From: Candidatus Flexifilum breve
Lineage (GTDB): Bacteria > Chloroflexota > Anaerolineae > Aggregatilineales > Phototrophicaceae
DNA: 64,000 bases
Reading direction: 5' to 3'
NCBI GenBank assembly: GCA_016717205.1
Contig: JADKGC010000002.1
Span: 1,116,001 to 1,180,000, forward strand
Of this stretch, positions 1 to 7,998 are shown piece by piece; position 1 is the stretch's first letter; each line of letters begins with the position of its first letter. A program made the translations under genes and the position numbers. The notes under the pieces are model-generated. The model ran no database searches. It was not told where the DNA came from and was given only the letters and a program-made list of their open reading frames with translations.

Positions 1-1
1 C

Positions 2-514
2 CTTGGGGCGCTGGCGCTGCTCACGATGGCGTGGCTGTCGTTCGGCAATCCCAGCAGTTTGATCGCCATTGCCCGCCCGGAAGAACACAGCTTCCGCCCG
101 GCGCTGCTGGCGCTCGTGCTGGCCGCGGGCTGGCAGATGTCCGGCTATACGATGGCCATGTATCTCGCGGGTCTGCGCGGCGTCTCGGATGAGCTGCGCG
201 AAGCCGCGCGCGTCGACGGCGCGACCGAACTCGGCGTCTACCGCCATGTGATCCTGCCGCTGCTGGCGCCCATCACTCTGAGCGCGATGATCATCCTCGG
301 TCACATCTCGCTCAAAATCTTCGACCTCGTCTACACGATGGGCGGGGGCGATAACCTCTACATCGATATGCCCGGCATGTACATGTACATGCTGTCCTTC
401 CGTGGGACCGATGTTGCCAAGGGCGCAGGCATTGCCACGATCATGCTGGTGATGGTTGCCGTCGTCATCGTCCCCTATCTGATCACGCAGTTGCGTTCGG
501 AGAAGTCGCTATGA
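2..514 (+). CDS. Sugar ABC transporter permease, MalF/UgpA type (5' end outside window)
   Basis: Inner-membrane permease of a binding-protein-dependent carbohydrate importer. The frame is open to the window edge, so only the C-terminal part is seen. The cytoplasmic EAA loop that docks on the ATPase lies at about bases 200-262 (EAARVDGA, then a G and a YRHVILPLL stretch), followed by two hydrophobic segments and a short tail. The next permease starts inside its stop codon (ATGA overlap), so the two are translationally coupled and should form the heterodimeric channel. The binding protein and any ATPase would lie upstream. The substrate cannot be told from this fragment. Confidence 0.93.
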   Translation, partial: LGALALLTMAWLSFGNPSSLIAIARPEEHSFRPALLALVLAAGWQMSGYTMAMYLAGLRGVSDELREAARVDGATELGVYRHVILPLLAPITLSAMIILGHISLKIFDLVYTMGGGDNLYIDMPGMYMYMLSFRGTDVAKGAGIATIMLVMVAVVIVPYLITQLRSEKSL

Positions 515-1380
515 GCGCCATTACGCAGCCCTCACCCCTGAGCGCGGCAAGCTCTGCCGCGCCGCGCAAGCTGACCATCGGGCGCGTCATCATCTACGGA
601 CTGCTCATCCTGTGCTCGATCCTGTTCCTCGTCCCGGTCTACATGGTGCTGGTGACGAGCTTCAAGAGCATCGATCAGGTCAGCCTGTCGACCATGTGGC
701 AGTTCCCGTCGGCCTTCACGCTCGAAAGCTTCCAGCGCGCCTTTGAACGCCTGTCGCCCAACCTGCTCAACAGCATCTTCCTCGTCGTCCCGGCGACCAT
801 CGGCTCGGCGATCATCGGGTCGCTCAACGGCTACGTGCTGTCCAAGTGGCAGTTCCGCGGCGCGAATATTCTGTTTCCGCTCATGCTGTTCGGCATGTTC
901 ATCCCGTACCAGTCGATTTTGATCCCGCTGGTGCAGTTCCTGAACTCGGTTCACTTGTTCGGCAACCTGTGGGGCTTGATCCTCGTGCACATCGTGTACG
1001 GCATCCCGATCACCACACTGATCTTCCGCAACTACTACGCGGAAGTCCCCACCGAAATGCTCGAAGCGGGGTCGATTGACGGCGCGGGCTTCTTCGGCCT
1101 GTACCGCCACATCGTGCTGCCGATCTCCGCGCCCGGTTTCGTCGTGGTGATCATCTGGCAGTTCACGCAAATCTGGAACGAGTTCCTGTTCGGCGTGACC
1201 ATCGCGCAGAACTCTCCGGTGATCACCGTGGCGCTGCAAAATCTCGCGGGCAGCCAGATCGTCGAGTGGAATGTGCAAATGGCGGGGGCTTTCCTCGCCG
1301 CCATCCCGACGCTGATCGTCTACGTGCTGCTCGGTCGCTACTTCATTCGTGGTCTGCTGGCAGGCAGCATCAAGGGATAA
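511..1380 (+). CDS. Sugar ABC transporter permease, MalG/UgpE type
   Basis: Second permease of the carbohydrate importer, 289 residues, normal for the family. After a polar N-terminus rich in Ala and Ser comes the first membrane span (about 25-50), and five more spans follow. The EAA loop is at about residues 183-205 (EMLEAGSIDGAG, then LYRHIVLP). The protein ends right after the last span with the common KG terminus. The start overlaps the stop of the upstream permease by 4 bp. No ATPase gene follows, so a shared MsmK/UgpC-type ATPase encoded elsewhere is likely (inference). Confidence 0.95.
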   Translation: MSAITQPSPLSAASSAAPRKLTIGRVIIYGLLILCSILFLVPVYMVLVTSFKSIDQVSLSTMWQFPSAFTLESFQRAFERLSPNLLNSIFLVVPATIGSAIIGSLNGYVLSKWQFRGANILFPLMLFGMFIPYQSILIPLVQFLNSVHLFGNLWGLILVHIVYGIPITTLIFRNYYAEVPTEMLEAGSIDGAGFFGLYRHIVLPISAPGFVVVIIWQFTQIWNEFLFGVTIAQNSPVITVALQNLAGSQIVEWNVQMAGAFLAAIPTLIVYVLLGRYFIRGLLAGSIKG

Positions 1381-1546
1381 AGACTCACCGCCAAGACGCT
1401 CGGTCGCAAAGTTGCCCAGAGATAATGCTCAACGGCACTTTGCGTCCTTGCGTCTTCGCGCCTTTGCGTTGAATCTTTTCTTTCTTTCTTTTTCTTCTTA
1501 TTCCGCGTTCGTTGCGTTCTCTGCGCTTAACTTTCTTTTGGCTCTC
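1381..1546. repeat. Dispersed short repeats (CGCAAAG and ACAGAGAACACAGAG types)
   Basis: Non-coding stretch made of degenerate short repeats: a GCGTCCTTGCGTCTTCGCGCCTT-like part around 1440-1475 and, from about 1550 on, a TTCTCTGTGTTCTCTGTGG part. The same units recur near 18.73, 54.12, 58.2 and 58.36 kb. No promoter or terminator with a clear stem and T-run is visible between the convergent genes. Confidence 0.7.
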
Positions 1547-2476
1547 TTACTCTGTGTTCTCTGTGTTCTCTGTGGTTAAAAATTCTTTTATTCTCTCTTC
1601 GTACTCCGCCGCGCCTGCCGCTGCGATATACCCGCCGTGCGTCGCGCCGGGCACTTCCCACAAGCGGATATTCTCCCCGCCGACGCGCTGCATCTCCCGC
1701 GCACCTGCCAGGCTCGGTTCGCGCGTCCCGTAGATCAGCAGCACGGGCGCGTCGATCGCGTCAATCGCGTCGATTGGGCTGAGCACGCTCATATCCACGC
1801 CGACGGTCACTCGGTAGCCGAACAGCGCCCCGAAGCGAAACAGCGGGCCTAGCCCCAGCGGCAGATGCGTCAGCGAATTCTCGTCAATCTCCGCATTGAA
1901 ATTGTGATAGCCACCTTCGCTCACCACCCACGCGATCTGATCGTTGAAGCGCGCTGCTGCCATGAGCGCCGCCGCGCCGCCTGCCGAGAAGCCGTGCAGA
2001 CCGATCTGATTCGGAGCGACGTCGCCACGTGTGTTGAGGTAGGCCAGCGCATCTCCGACCGCGTTCGCTTCCAGATAGCCGAGCGAATTCGTGACCGGCG
2101 CGAGACAAGTGCGCCCCGCATAGGACAGCACGTTGACGCCGGCTGCGCGATACGCTGCCACCTCGTCAAGCCGTTCGCCCCGTCCGCCGCTCGTGGGGAC
2201 GACGATCACGGTGAGTTCCGAGGGCTCGTCTGCCGCAATCCAGTAGGCTGGGATCATTTGGCCGGGAAATTCACTCGATGGGAAGCTCACATCTTCGTAG
2301 TTCCAGCCCATGCCCGCCGGGTCTTGACCACCGCCGCAGCCCGGCGCGGTCAGCACGCTGATGAAACCGAAGCCGAGAACGAAGGGGAGGGCCAGCCCCA
2401 GCGGAATCACGATGGCGAGGGTCACGGTAGCGATGAAGCGGATGCGCTGCTGCGGAGTACGGTGCGGCGTCGTCAT
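1547..2476 (-). CDS. Membrane-anchored or secreted alpha/beta hydrolase
   Basis: Serine hydrolase of the dienelactone-hydrolase/prolyl-oligopeptidase-like type, 309 residues from the ATG at 2476, which has AAGGA about 10 bases upstream. One N-terminal hydrophobic segment (about residues 12-42) suggests a membrane anchor or signal peptide. The nucleophile elbow GFSAG is at about 162-166 and a late ATHGG supplies the likely catalytic His. The substrate is unknown. The C-terminal tail EFLTTENTENTE is encoded by the ACAGAGAACACAGAG dispersed repeat, so the native stop may have been replaced when the repeat arrived. A terminator-like hairpin (2526-2555) sits between this start and a promoter at 2692-2719, suggesting control by attenuation. 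Confidence 0.85.
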   Translation of the reverse strand: MTTPHRTPQQRIRFIATVTLAIVIPLGLALPFVLGFGFISVLTAPGCGGGQDPAGMGWNYEDVSFPSSEFPGQMIPAYWIAADEPSELTVIVVPTSGGRGERLDEVAAYRAAGVNVLSYAGRTCLAPVTNSLGYLEANAVGDALAYLNTRGDVAPNQIGLHGFSAGGAAALMAAARFNDQIAWVVSEGGYHNFNAEIDENSLTHLPLGLGPLFRFGALFGYRVTVGVDMSVLSPIDAIDAIDAPVLLIYGTREPSLAGAREMQRVGGENIRLWEVPGATHGGYIAAAGAAEYEERIKEFLTTENTENTE

Positions 2477-2520
2477 TGGGATATCCTTGCCGACTATTTG
2501 GGATATGCTGCGGGGAAATA

Positions 2521-2555
2521 AAAACAGACCGCCGGACATTGCTGCCCGGCGGTCT
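2521..2555 (-). terminator. Rho-independent terminator, possible attenuator
   Basis: Perfect 10-bp stem (2526-2535 with 2546-2555, AGACCGCCGG arms) and a 10-base loop. On the minus strand it is followed by GTTTTTATTT. It lies 45 bases upstream of the hydrolase start and about 135 bases downstream of a good promoter, so it either ends a small RNA or acts as an attenuator for the hydrolase. Confidence 0.8.
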
Positions 2556-2617
2556 TCCCTTGCGGTCTCTGGGAGCCGACCCCTTTTCAGGAGACGCCCA
2601 CTAGAGAAGGTGAGCGT

Positions 2618-2653
2618 CTAGGGGGTAGCCCCCTTATGACTGCGAATATCCAC
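2618..2653 (-). CDS. Possible 11-codon leader peptide
   Basis: Short frame GTG...TAG encoding VDIRSHKGATP. It is preceded at 2656-2669 by AAAGGGAGGTGATC, almost the full complement of the 16S rRNA 3' end, with 7 bases between the GGAGG core and the GTG. The stop codon overlaps the base of a 10-bp hairpin (2592-2601 with 2610-2619, one G-U pair). A very strong Shine-Dalgarno on a tiny frame, between a promoter and a terminator, is the usual layout of a translated attenuation leader. The function and inducing signal are unknown. Confidence 0.5.
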   Translation of the reverse strand: MDIRSHKGATP

Positions 2654-2691
2654 GCGATCACCTCCCTTTAGCTAACCCGTCGATAATTCAC

Positions 2692-2719
2692 AGTATATGC
2701 AGTTTTTTGCACAGGTCAA
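2692..2719 (-). promoter_or_regulatory. Sigma-70-type promoter for leader/hydrolase transcript
   Basis: On the minus strand, TTGACC (2714-2719) and TATACT (2692-2697) are separated by 16 bases. Transcription would start near 2685 and run through the short leader frame and hairpins to the terminator at 2521-2555. Confidence 0.6.
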
Positions 2720-2765
2720 GAGGGTTCATATAAGACAAAGATTAGAAATTCCCCTCTCAGCCTGT

Positions 2766-3098
2766 CTAGTGTTGATCCAGCAGAATGCCATTCCCATCCG
2801 GATCGATCAGCGTAGCGTGCGCCGGGCCGCTCGTCGACTCATCGGCCTCCAGTGTCAGCGCGATCCCCTGCGCCTTGAGCGCCTTCTGCACGCCGCGCAC
2901 ATCCAGTGGATTGAACGTCAGGATATTGTCGGGGAACATCCCCTGAAACAGCCCGATCTTAGCGTCGCCGTTGCGCAAAATGAGCCAGTTCTGGCTTTCG
3001 TCGCCAGCGATCTCGGTGAACCCCAGTTTTTCGTAGAATGCCCGCGACGCCTTGATGTCCTTCACCGCCAAACTGACTGAAAATGTGCCCAGATCCAT
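2766..3098 (-). CDS. VOC-family (glyoxalase/bleomycin-resistance fold) protein
   Basis: A 110-residue single-module vicinal-oxygen-chelate protein. The N-terminal half has the SVSLAVKDIKASRAFYEKLGF motif split across strand 1 and helix 1. The C-terminal half carries a DPDGNGILLDQH ending. The metal-ligand pattern is incomplete, so a small-molecule binding or resistance role is as likely as catalysis. It lies 10 bases downstream of the AraC-GyrI regulator gene on the same strand, probably one transcript. Confidence 0.88.
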   Translation of the reverse strand: MDLGTFSVSLAVKDIKASRAFYEKLGFTEIAGDESQNWLILRNGDAKIGLFQGMFPDNILTFNPLDVRGVQKALKAQGIALTLEADESTSGPAHATLIDPDGNGILLDQH

Positions 3099-3108
3099 CT
3101 TCTCGCTC

Positions 3109-3989
3109 CTACAAGGTCACCACCGGAATGGCGCATTCCAAGTCGTAGGTCTCCCAGCCGATCTCCTGCGGCGTGCGGTGATAGATCTCCATGGCGGGCA
3201 GGTTGTCCGGCTGAAAGCGGCTGCGCGGCAGCCAGTACCGGAACAGGTAGTGCCACGCCTTGTCCACGTCGAAAATATCACCGCGCACATGGATCGCCGC
3301 CACATGGCAGGCCGGGAAGTCCCGCGCGCTGATGTCGCCTTCGCCCATAAAACTCTCCGGCGCGATCAGACAGAAATCGTAGCGGCACAGCTCCAGCGGC
3401 GTGATATCCGGATCATCCTGCGACATGCCGATCAGCGTGGTCGGTGGGTTGCCGCGCCCCGTGTGCCATGCCATCAGCCGCGCATACCCGTCGAGGACGC
3501 GCTCCGGCACATACGAATTCGCGATCCGCAGGTAGGCCAGCCGCGCCGCCGGAAATTCCCGCACGCGCACGTCAAATTGGAATGCTGCCAACTGCTCATC
3601 AGTGTATGCGGGAAAACCGGGCAGCGTTTGCCGATTCTTGCTCTCTTTGAGCGGCGTCACGCGATCCCATCGACTGGGACTCAGCCCGTAGCGTTTCTTG
3701 AAGGCGCGCGAAAAATGCGCTAGCGAGATGAACCCGCTCTCGACCGCCGCATCGCCCACGCGCATCCTTGGGGACGAGCGCAGCAGCACGGCGGCGCGTT
3801 CCAGCCGCAGGCGCAGCGTGAGATCGGCAATCGTTTCGCCCGTCAGCGTTTTGAAGATGCGGTGAAAGTGAAATGGGAAAAACACGCAACGTCCGCCAGC
3901 ACCGCCAGCGACAAATCTTCGCTCAGGTGCAGGCGGATGTGATCGATGACGGCGTTGATCCGCTGCGTGTAGACGGGCGTCAGTTCCAT
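3109..3989 (-). pseudogene. AraC-family regulator with GyrI-like domain, frameshifted
   Basis: Transcriptional regulator: an N-terminal AraC/XylS double helix-turn-helix, then a GyrI-like effector-binding domain from about residue 115. The natural start is the ATG at 3989 (MELTPVYTQRINAVIDHIRL). This frame and the rest of the gene (FPFHFHRIFKTLTGET...) are offset by one base at the A5 run 3878-3882 (T5 on the coding strand). Restoring one base gives a normal ~290-residue protein, so this is either a sequencing error or a recent mutation. The start lies 3 bases past the stop of the upstream secreted-protein gene, and the VOC gene follows, making a probable three-gene unit. Confidence 0.85.
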
Positions 3990-3992
3990 CAA

Positions 3993-4955
3993 TCAGTCGC
4001 CGTAGACGATCTCTCCGGTGACGACCGCTTCAAAGGCGTCGCCGGGCACAGTCTTCAATTGGTTCAAGTCTTCGTCATCCCAGCGCGGGTCGGTCGCGCC
4101 GCTGATGAACCAGCTCGTGCCGTTGTCCGCGACGATCATGCCGTAGGTTTGCAGCGCTTCGAGGATAATGCGCGCCATGCCCGTGTACTCGCTCATGTCG
4201 AAGTCAGCGCGCAGGCGCAGGCGCAAGCCCATCGGCGGCAAATCGGGATCGCTGCTGCTGGAGGCATAGTGCGTCGCCGGGTGGATATACGCGCGCTGCG
4301 ACTCGCTCACGGTGAAGCGCAGCGCATGGTTGATCGCGCCCGCTTCGATCTCGTCATAGCGCACTAGGCCGGGGAAAATCGGCAGGCCCGCCGCATCCGC
4401 TGACGTCCAGCCTTCCGGGCGCAGTTCGTTCAACAGCAGGTTCCACACCGCGCCGCTCGACGCATCCCACCCGTCGCCGTTCCATTCGGCGTTGTACAGC
4501 TCATAGAGCATGCAGTTGGCGTCATCCACGGCGATCACATGGCGGTCGCCGCCCGCCTCGACGGGCGCATCCTCGGGAATCGGGTAGGGGCCGGGGTCGC
4601 TCTCGTCGCCATAATCAACAAAATTGATCTCGACCGGCGGTTGATCGCCATCCACGACGATGTAGGGGATGCCGTAGGTCGGGTCTTCGCCGAAATCGGC
4701 GTGTAGATACTCATCGCCCTCCGCGCTGATGCTGGCGATATAGGCGTCAGAATTGGGATCGACGGGGAAATCGGAGATATCGGTGTTCCACGGATTATCC
4801 GGTGGGAAGACCGGGCAAGCGCCCACCGTCGGGCTTTCAGCTTGCGCGGCAGCCACCAGCACCGCGCCCAATACATTTTTTCCTCTCTCGTTGGTGTATT
4901 CTTTATACAGGCAGGCGCGAATGCGGGCAACTAGACTGAAGGTGACGATGAGCAC
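3993..4955 (-). CDS. Secreted protein of unknown function (NPWNTDIS family)
   Basis: Up to 320 residues, the mature part beginning about residue 40 after a short hydrophobic stretch (VLGAVLVAAAQA) that looks like the end of a signal peptide. Recognisable conserved stretches are CPVFPPDNPWNTDIS, DPGPYPIPEDAPVE, CMLYELYNAEW, GWTSADAAGLPIFPGLVRYD and YGMIVADNGTSWFISGA. I know related proteins only as uncharacterised secreted proteins of actinobacteria and Chloroflexota. The start is uncertain: a good Shine-Dalgarno (GAGAGGAAAAA) precedes an ATG near 4883 in another frame, so a one-base error near the N-terminus is possible. Its 5' end overlaps the start of the divergent gene at 4948. Confidence 0.7.
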   Translation of the reverse strand: MLIVTFSLVARIRACLYKEYTNERGKNVLGAVLVAAAQAESPTVGACPVFPPDNPWNTDISDFPVDPNSDAYIASISAEGDEYLHADFGEDPTYGIPYIVVDGDQPPVEINFVDYGDESDPGPYPIPEDAPVEAGGDRHVIAVDDANCMLYELYNAEWNGDGWDASSGAVWNLLLNELRPEGWTSADAAGLPIFPGLVRYDEIEAGAINHALRFTVSESQRAYIHPATHYASSSSDPDLPPMGLRLRLRADFDMSEYTGMARIILEALQTYGMIVADNGTSWFISGATDPRWDDEDLNQLKTVPGDAFEAVVTGEIVYGD

Positions 4956-5193
4956 TCCCCACGACGATCCGGTCGATCAGCGCGGCAAGCTGGACGAGCA
5001 GCCGTTCGACTACCAGATCACCAAAGACAACCGCGTGCTGCTGTTCTGGCAGGAAAAACACATCAAGACGCTGGCAGGAACCGAGGCGCGCAAATTCATC
5101 GATAAGATTGAGACACTAGACGAGGCTGAAGCGCAGCTTCTGTTGGCCAAGGTCACGGGGAATTTCAAGCGCGGCAACGAACGTCGGGACTAG
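4948..5193 (+). CDS. Small conserved hypothetical protein
   Basis: An 81-residue soluble, charged protein (start MSTPHDDPVDQRGK, AAGGTGA just upstream). The central part (FDYQITKDNRVLLFWQEKHI) looks like a beta strand pair, followed by two amphipathic helices and a basic tail. No domain recognised. It is divergent from the secreted-protein gene, with start regions overlapping by a few bases. Codon use matches its neighbours. Confidence 0.65.
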   Translation: MSTPHDDPVDQRGKLDEQPFDYQITKDNRVLLFWQEKHIKTLAGTEARKFIDKIETLDEAEAQLLLAKVTGNFKRGNERRD

Positions 5194-5502
5194 AGTGAAT
5201 CTCTGAAACGGACGAGATATGAGGATGCCTAAAAAGCGCACAAACACCTCAATAAGCGATGATTTTGTAGGGACAAGGCATGCCTTGTCCTCTTTTCCCT
5301 CTGAAAGAATTAGGACGAGGCATGAGGGTGTTTAAAAAGCATCCCTTAAAGCCTTTTCATTCGTCAGCGGACGCGATAAATCGCGTCCCTACGAAAACTG
5401 TTTCGGCCTGCGGGATACTTCTGTCTCCCCTCCCTGAATTCGGGGAGGGGCCGGGGGTGGGGTCTGCTCCCCCTCTCCAGCGGAGAGGGGGTCTGGGGTT
5501 AG
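5194..5502. repeat. Intergenic repeat block
   Basis: Holds a 20-bp perfect palindrome GGACAAGGCATGCCTTGTCC (5271-5290), a degenerate half copy near 5310, the hairpin GGACGCGATAAATCGCGTCC followed by CTACGAAAAC (about 5370-5398), and the CCCTGAATTCGGGGAGGGG / CCGGGGGTGGGG unit (about 5428-5465) with a second C-run/G-run hairpin up to 5500. No gene seen. Confidence 0.8.
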
Positions 5503-6756
5503 CTAACTCGCCGTCTCTTTGCCATTGCGTGCCTCGAAGATCGCGTCGGCGGCCTGCATCAATTCGACGCGCCGCTCCTCGCTGATCCCCTTGGCCATCA
5601 GGAAGCGATCCAGTAGTTCGGGATCGGTCAGCCCTTCCGGCGACCCGCCGAGCCGCGCGCGCGTCGGCTGTTCGACCTCTTTGCGAATGGCGGCGATGCT
5701 GTTGACGTGCGCCTGACGCAGCGCGTCGCGCACCAAGCCTTCGTTGAACCGCGCCTCAGTGATTGGCGTCAGGTCGACGATCACGCGCACCACCGCATCA
5801 TCCAGATCGATGCGCTCCTCGATTTCCATAATCAGATCGCCGGTCGGGTCGTCCGCTTGGCGCAGATCGGCGCGGATGGTGACGAACGGGCGCGCCTTGA
5901 CGCGCTGGAACTCCCACACCGCCTTGCCGCGTTCCAGTTCCACCCAACAGAAGCCCTTCGGGTCGTGCTCCTCGCCGAAGTCGATACGTTCCAGCGACCC
6001 GCTGTACACGACGGGCGGCAGACCTTCGCGCCCCTCGGTGATATTCTGGTGCTTGTGAATGTGTCCCATCGCCACGTAATCCCAGCGTGGGTCGGCGATG
6101 TCCGACGGCAGCACTTCGATGTCGCGCCCGAGCATGATGCCGCGTTCACTGCCGAAGCGCGCCCCGTTCACCGTGAAGTGCCCGGTGAGCACACGCGGAA
6201 ACTCATATTGATCGGCGTCGGCGGCGAGATTGTTGAGGATCGCGCTCATTTCGCGTTGCAGCATGTGATCGGTCTCGGCGATGGTCAGGCCGCCCGTCTC
6301 GACTTCTTCGAGCAAGCGCGACCGGATCGGATACGGCGCCGCGCCGACGACCACCGATCCGCGCTTGGTCTCGATGACTTTGTTCTCGTAGGTGTCCGCC
6401 AGCCACACATTGGGCACGGCCAGCGTATCGTAGATTTCAATGCTCGACGCTTTGAGCGTGGTCGGTGGCAGGTCGTGGTTGCCCACCAGCATCACCAGCG
6501 GCGCGAGGGCGGTCAGGTCGCGCACGCACCACGCGAACTCGCGCTGATACGTCGGGTTGGGGTTGCGCGTCTTGAACGCATCCCCGGCGAAGATTGCCAG
6601 ATCGACATCATTCTCGCGCGCAAAGTCGATCATCTCGTTCATGCGGCGGATGAAGTCGCGCACGCGGCTGCTCAAGCCGGTTTCGGGGTCGGTGCGACCA
6701 TAATTTTCCATGCCGATATGCACATCGGCAAAATGCAACACGCGGATTGGAGCCAT
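5503..6756 (-). CDS. DNA repair exonuclease, SbcD/Mre11-like metallophosphoesterase
   Basis: A 417-residue calcineurin-like nuclease. Metal-binding motifs are in family order: D11-x-H13 (FADVHIG), GD at 58-59 (FAGDAF), GNHD at 92-95, a later LTGHFTVNG and MGHIHKHQ. The C-terminal ~130 residues match the SbcD cap region. It would form the nuclease subunit with an SbcC/Rad50 ATPase to process hairpins and double-strand ends. No sbcC gene is adjacent, so the partner is elsewhere or it acts alone. It stands as a single gene between repeat blocks. The ATG at 6756 starts directly with the conserved core. Confidence 0.92.
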   Translation of the reverse strand: MAPIRVLHFADVHIGMENYGRTDPETGLSSRVRDFIRRMNEMIDFARENDVDLAIFAGDAFKTRNPNPTYQREFAWCVRDLTALAPLVMLVGNHDLPPTTLKASSIEIYDTLAVPNVWLADTYENKVIETKRGSVVVGAAPYPIRSRLLEEVETGGLTIAETDHMLQREMSAILNNLAADADQYEFPRVLTGHFTVNGARFGSERGIMLGRDIEVLPSDIADPRWDYVAMGHIHKHQNITEGREGLPPVVYSGSLERIDFGEEHDPKGFCWVELERGKAVWEFQRVKARPFVTIRADLRQADDPTGDLIMEIEERIDLDDAVVRVIVDLTPITEARFNEGLVRDALRQAHVNSIAAIRKEVEQPTRARLGGSPEGLTDPELLDRFLMAKGISEERRVELMQAADAIFEARNGKETAS

Positions 6757-7223
6757 AACCTACGCCATCATCTGATTGGGTAATGCCTGCGAGGTATTAT
6801 AGCACTGCTCTCCACGCTGGCGTGGACTGAGGCCAAACACGGACGCGATAAAGAGGGTGTTTAAAAAGCTTCCTTAAAGCTTTTCCACTCGCCAGCGGAC
6901 GCAATCATGCAGTTTAACTAATGATCGCGGATATTGGCTGTAGAAGCGACCCTATGTGGTCGCCCATGAACGGGAGGGGACACTGCCCCTCCCCTACGTG
7001 CGGGATCGCCGTATTCATAAGTTAAATTGCATCATTGCGTCCCTACGAAAACCCATTTGGCTTGGCGGGGATGTTCGCTCCCTCCCCGAATTCGGGGAGG
7101 GGCCGGGGGTGGGGTCGGAAACGGCCCCTTTTTAGATACTCTCTAAATCGCATCCGTACGAAGATTGGCTCGGCGAGGAAGGTTGCCTCCCCTCCGGAGA
7201 GGGGATGGGGGTGAGGTGGCGGT
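6757..7223. repeat. Repeat block with a nested insertion
   Basis: Contains the GAGGGTGTTTAAAAAGC unit and the GGACGC...GCGTCCCTACGAAAAC unit. Here the hairpin loop of that unit is expanded to about 100 bases, with imperfect 23-bp inverted arms at 6897-6919 and 7020-7042 (21 of 23 match). The insert carries its own hairpin GGGAGGGG...CCCCTCCC. After it come two G-rich/C-rich units (7078-7113 and 7180-7222). No gene seen. Confidence 0.75.
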
Positions 7224-7847
7224 TTAGAAGAACCCGCCGCGGCGGCTGAACCGCTGTTCCTGGAACGGTTCGCCTTCGTTGTGATACCCGTTGACCTCCC
7301 AGAAGCCCGGCTGATCATTCGCGCTGAATTCGAGCGCGCGCAGCCATTTGGCGCTCTTCCATAAGTAGCGCTTGGGTACGAGCGTGCGCAGCGGATAGCC
7401 ATGCTCGGTATCGAGATACTGGCCGTCGAACTTGTACGCCAGCATGACATCGTCGTCCATCATCACGTCGAGCGGCACATTGGTCGTATAGCCGCCGTCA
7501 CAGTGGGCGATGACGTGGCGCGCTGTCGGGCGCACCCCAAACAGCTTAACGAAGTCGCTGAAGCGCACGCCTTCCCACACCGTGTCAAACTTGCTCCAGC
7601 GCGTCACGCAGTGCAGATCACAGGTCTGCGTGACCGTGGGGAGCGCCTGAAAATCTTTCCAGTTCCAGCGCATTTCTTTGTCGACTTCACCGAAGACGCG
7701 CAAATCCCAGGTCGCCTCGTTGAAGCGCGGGACGCCGCCATAATGGAGCACGGGAAAATCGAGCGTGAGCGACTGTCCGGGGGGCAAACGCCCTTCTTTG
7801 CGCATCTGTTCTTCCAGCTTGCGCCGCTTGAGTACGTTCTCCAGCAT
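7224..7847 (-). CDS. Sulfite-oxidase-like molybdopterin oxidoreductase
   Basis: Cytoplasmic member of the sulfite oxidase/YedY superfamily, about 207 residues from the ATG at 7847 (ATAGGG just upstream; a GTG at 7865 is an alternative). The Mo-ligand region is CDLHCVTRWS, the second Cys being the expected ligand. Further conserved blocks are VWEGVRFSDF, AHCDGGYTTNVPL and EHGYPLRTLVPKRYLWKSAKW. There is no Tat signal and no haem or membrane partner next door, so electron donor and acceptor are unknown. It ends with a Gly/Phe-rich tail common in this subgroup. Stands alone between repeats. Confidence 0.92.
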   Translation of the reverse strand: MLENVLKRRKLEEQMRKEGRLPPGQSLTLDFPVLHYGGVPRFNEATWDLRVFGEVDKEMRWNWKDFQALPTVTQTCDLHCVTRWSKFDTVWEGVRFSDFVKLFGVRPTARHVIAHCDGGYTTNVPLDVMMDDDVMLAYKFDGQYLDTEHGYPLRTLVPKRYLWKSAKWLRALEFSANDQPGFWEVNGYHNEGEPFQEQRFSRRGGFF

Positions 7848-7998
7848 TGTTGAGACCCTATCCACTCATTGATAGGGTGATTATAACGTAGTCTGCGCGC
7901 AGAAGGATTCTTACACACGGGGCTTTAAGGCAAGCGCGGCAGTACGCTTGGCGTTCCCGGTATAATAGGGGTATCACGAAAGCAAAAGGATCAAGCCG
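7848..7998. promoter_or_regulatory. Divergent intergenic region with small inverted repeat
   Basis: Separates the oxidoreductase and Uma2 genes. CCCTATC (7856-7862) and GATAGGG (about 7871-7877) form an inverted repeat next to the oxidoreductase start, a possible operator. On the plus strand TATAATAGGGG (about 7961) gives a -10-like box ahead of the Uma2 gene. Confidence 0.35.

Noticed and set aside
2656..2669. AAAGGGAGGTGATC / GATCACCTCCCTTT as a piece of 16S rRNA
   Set aside because: Only the SD-pairing end matches; no rRNA helix sequence surrounds it. It is read as a strong ribosome binding site.
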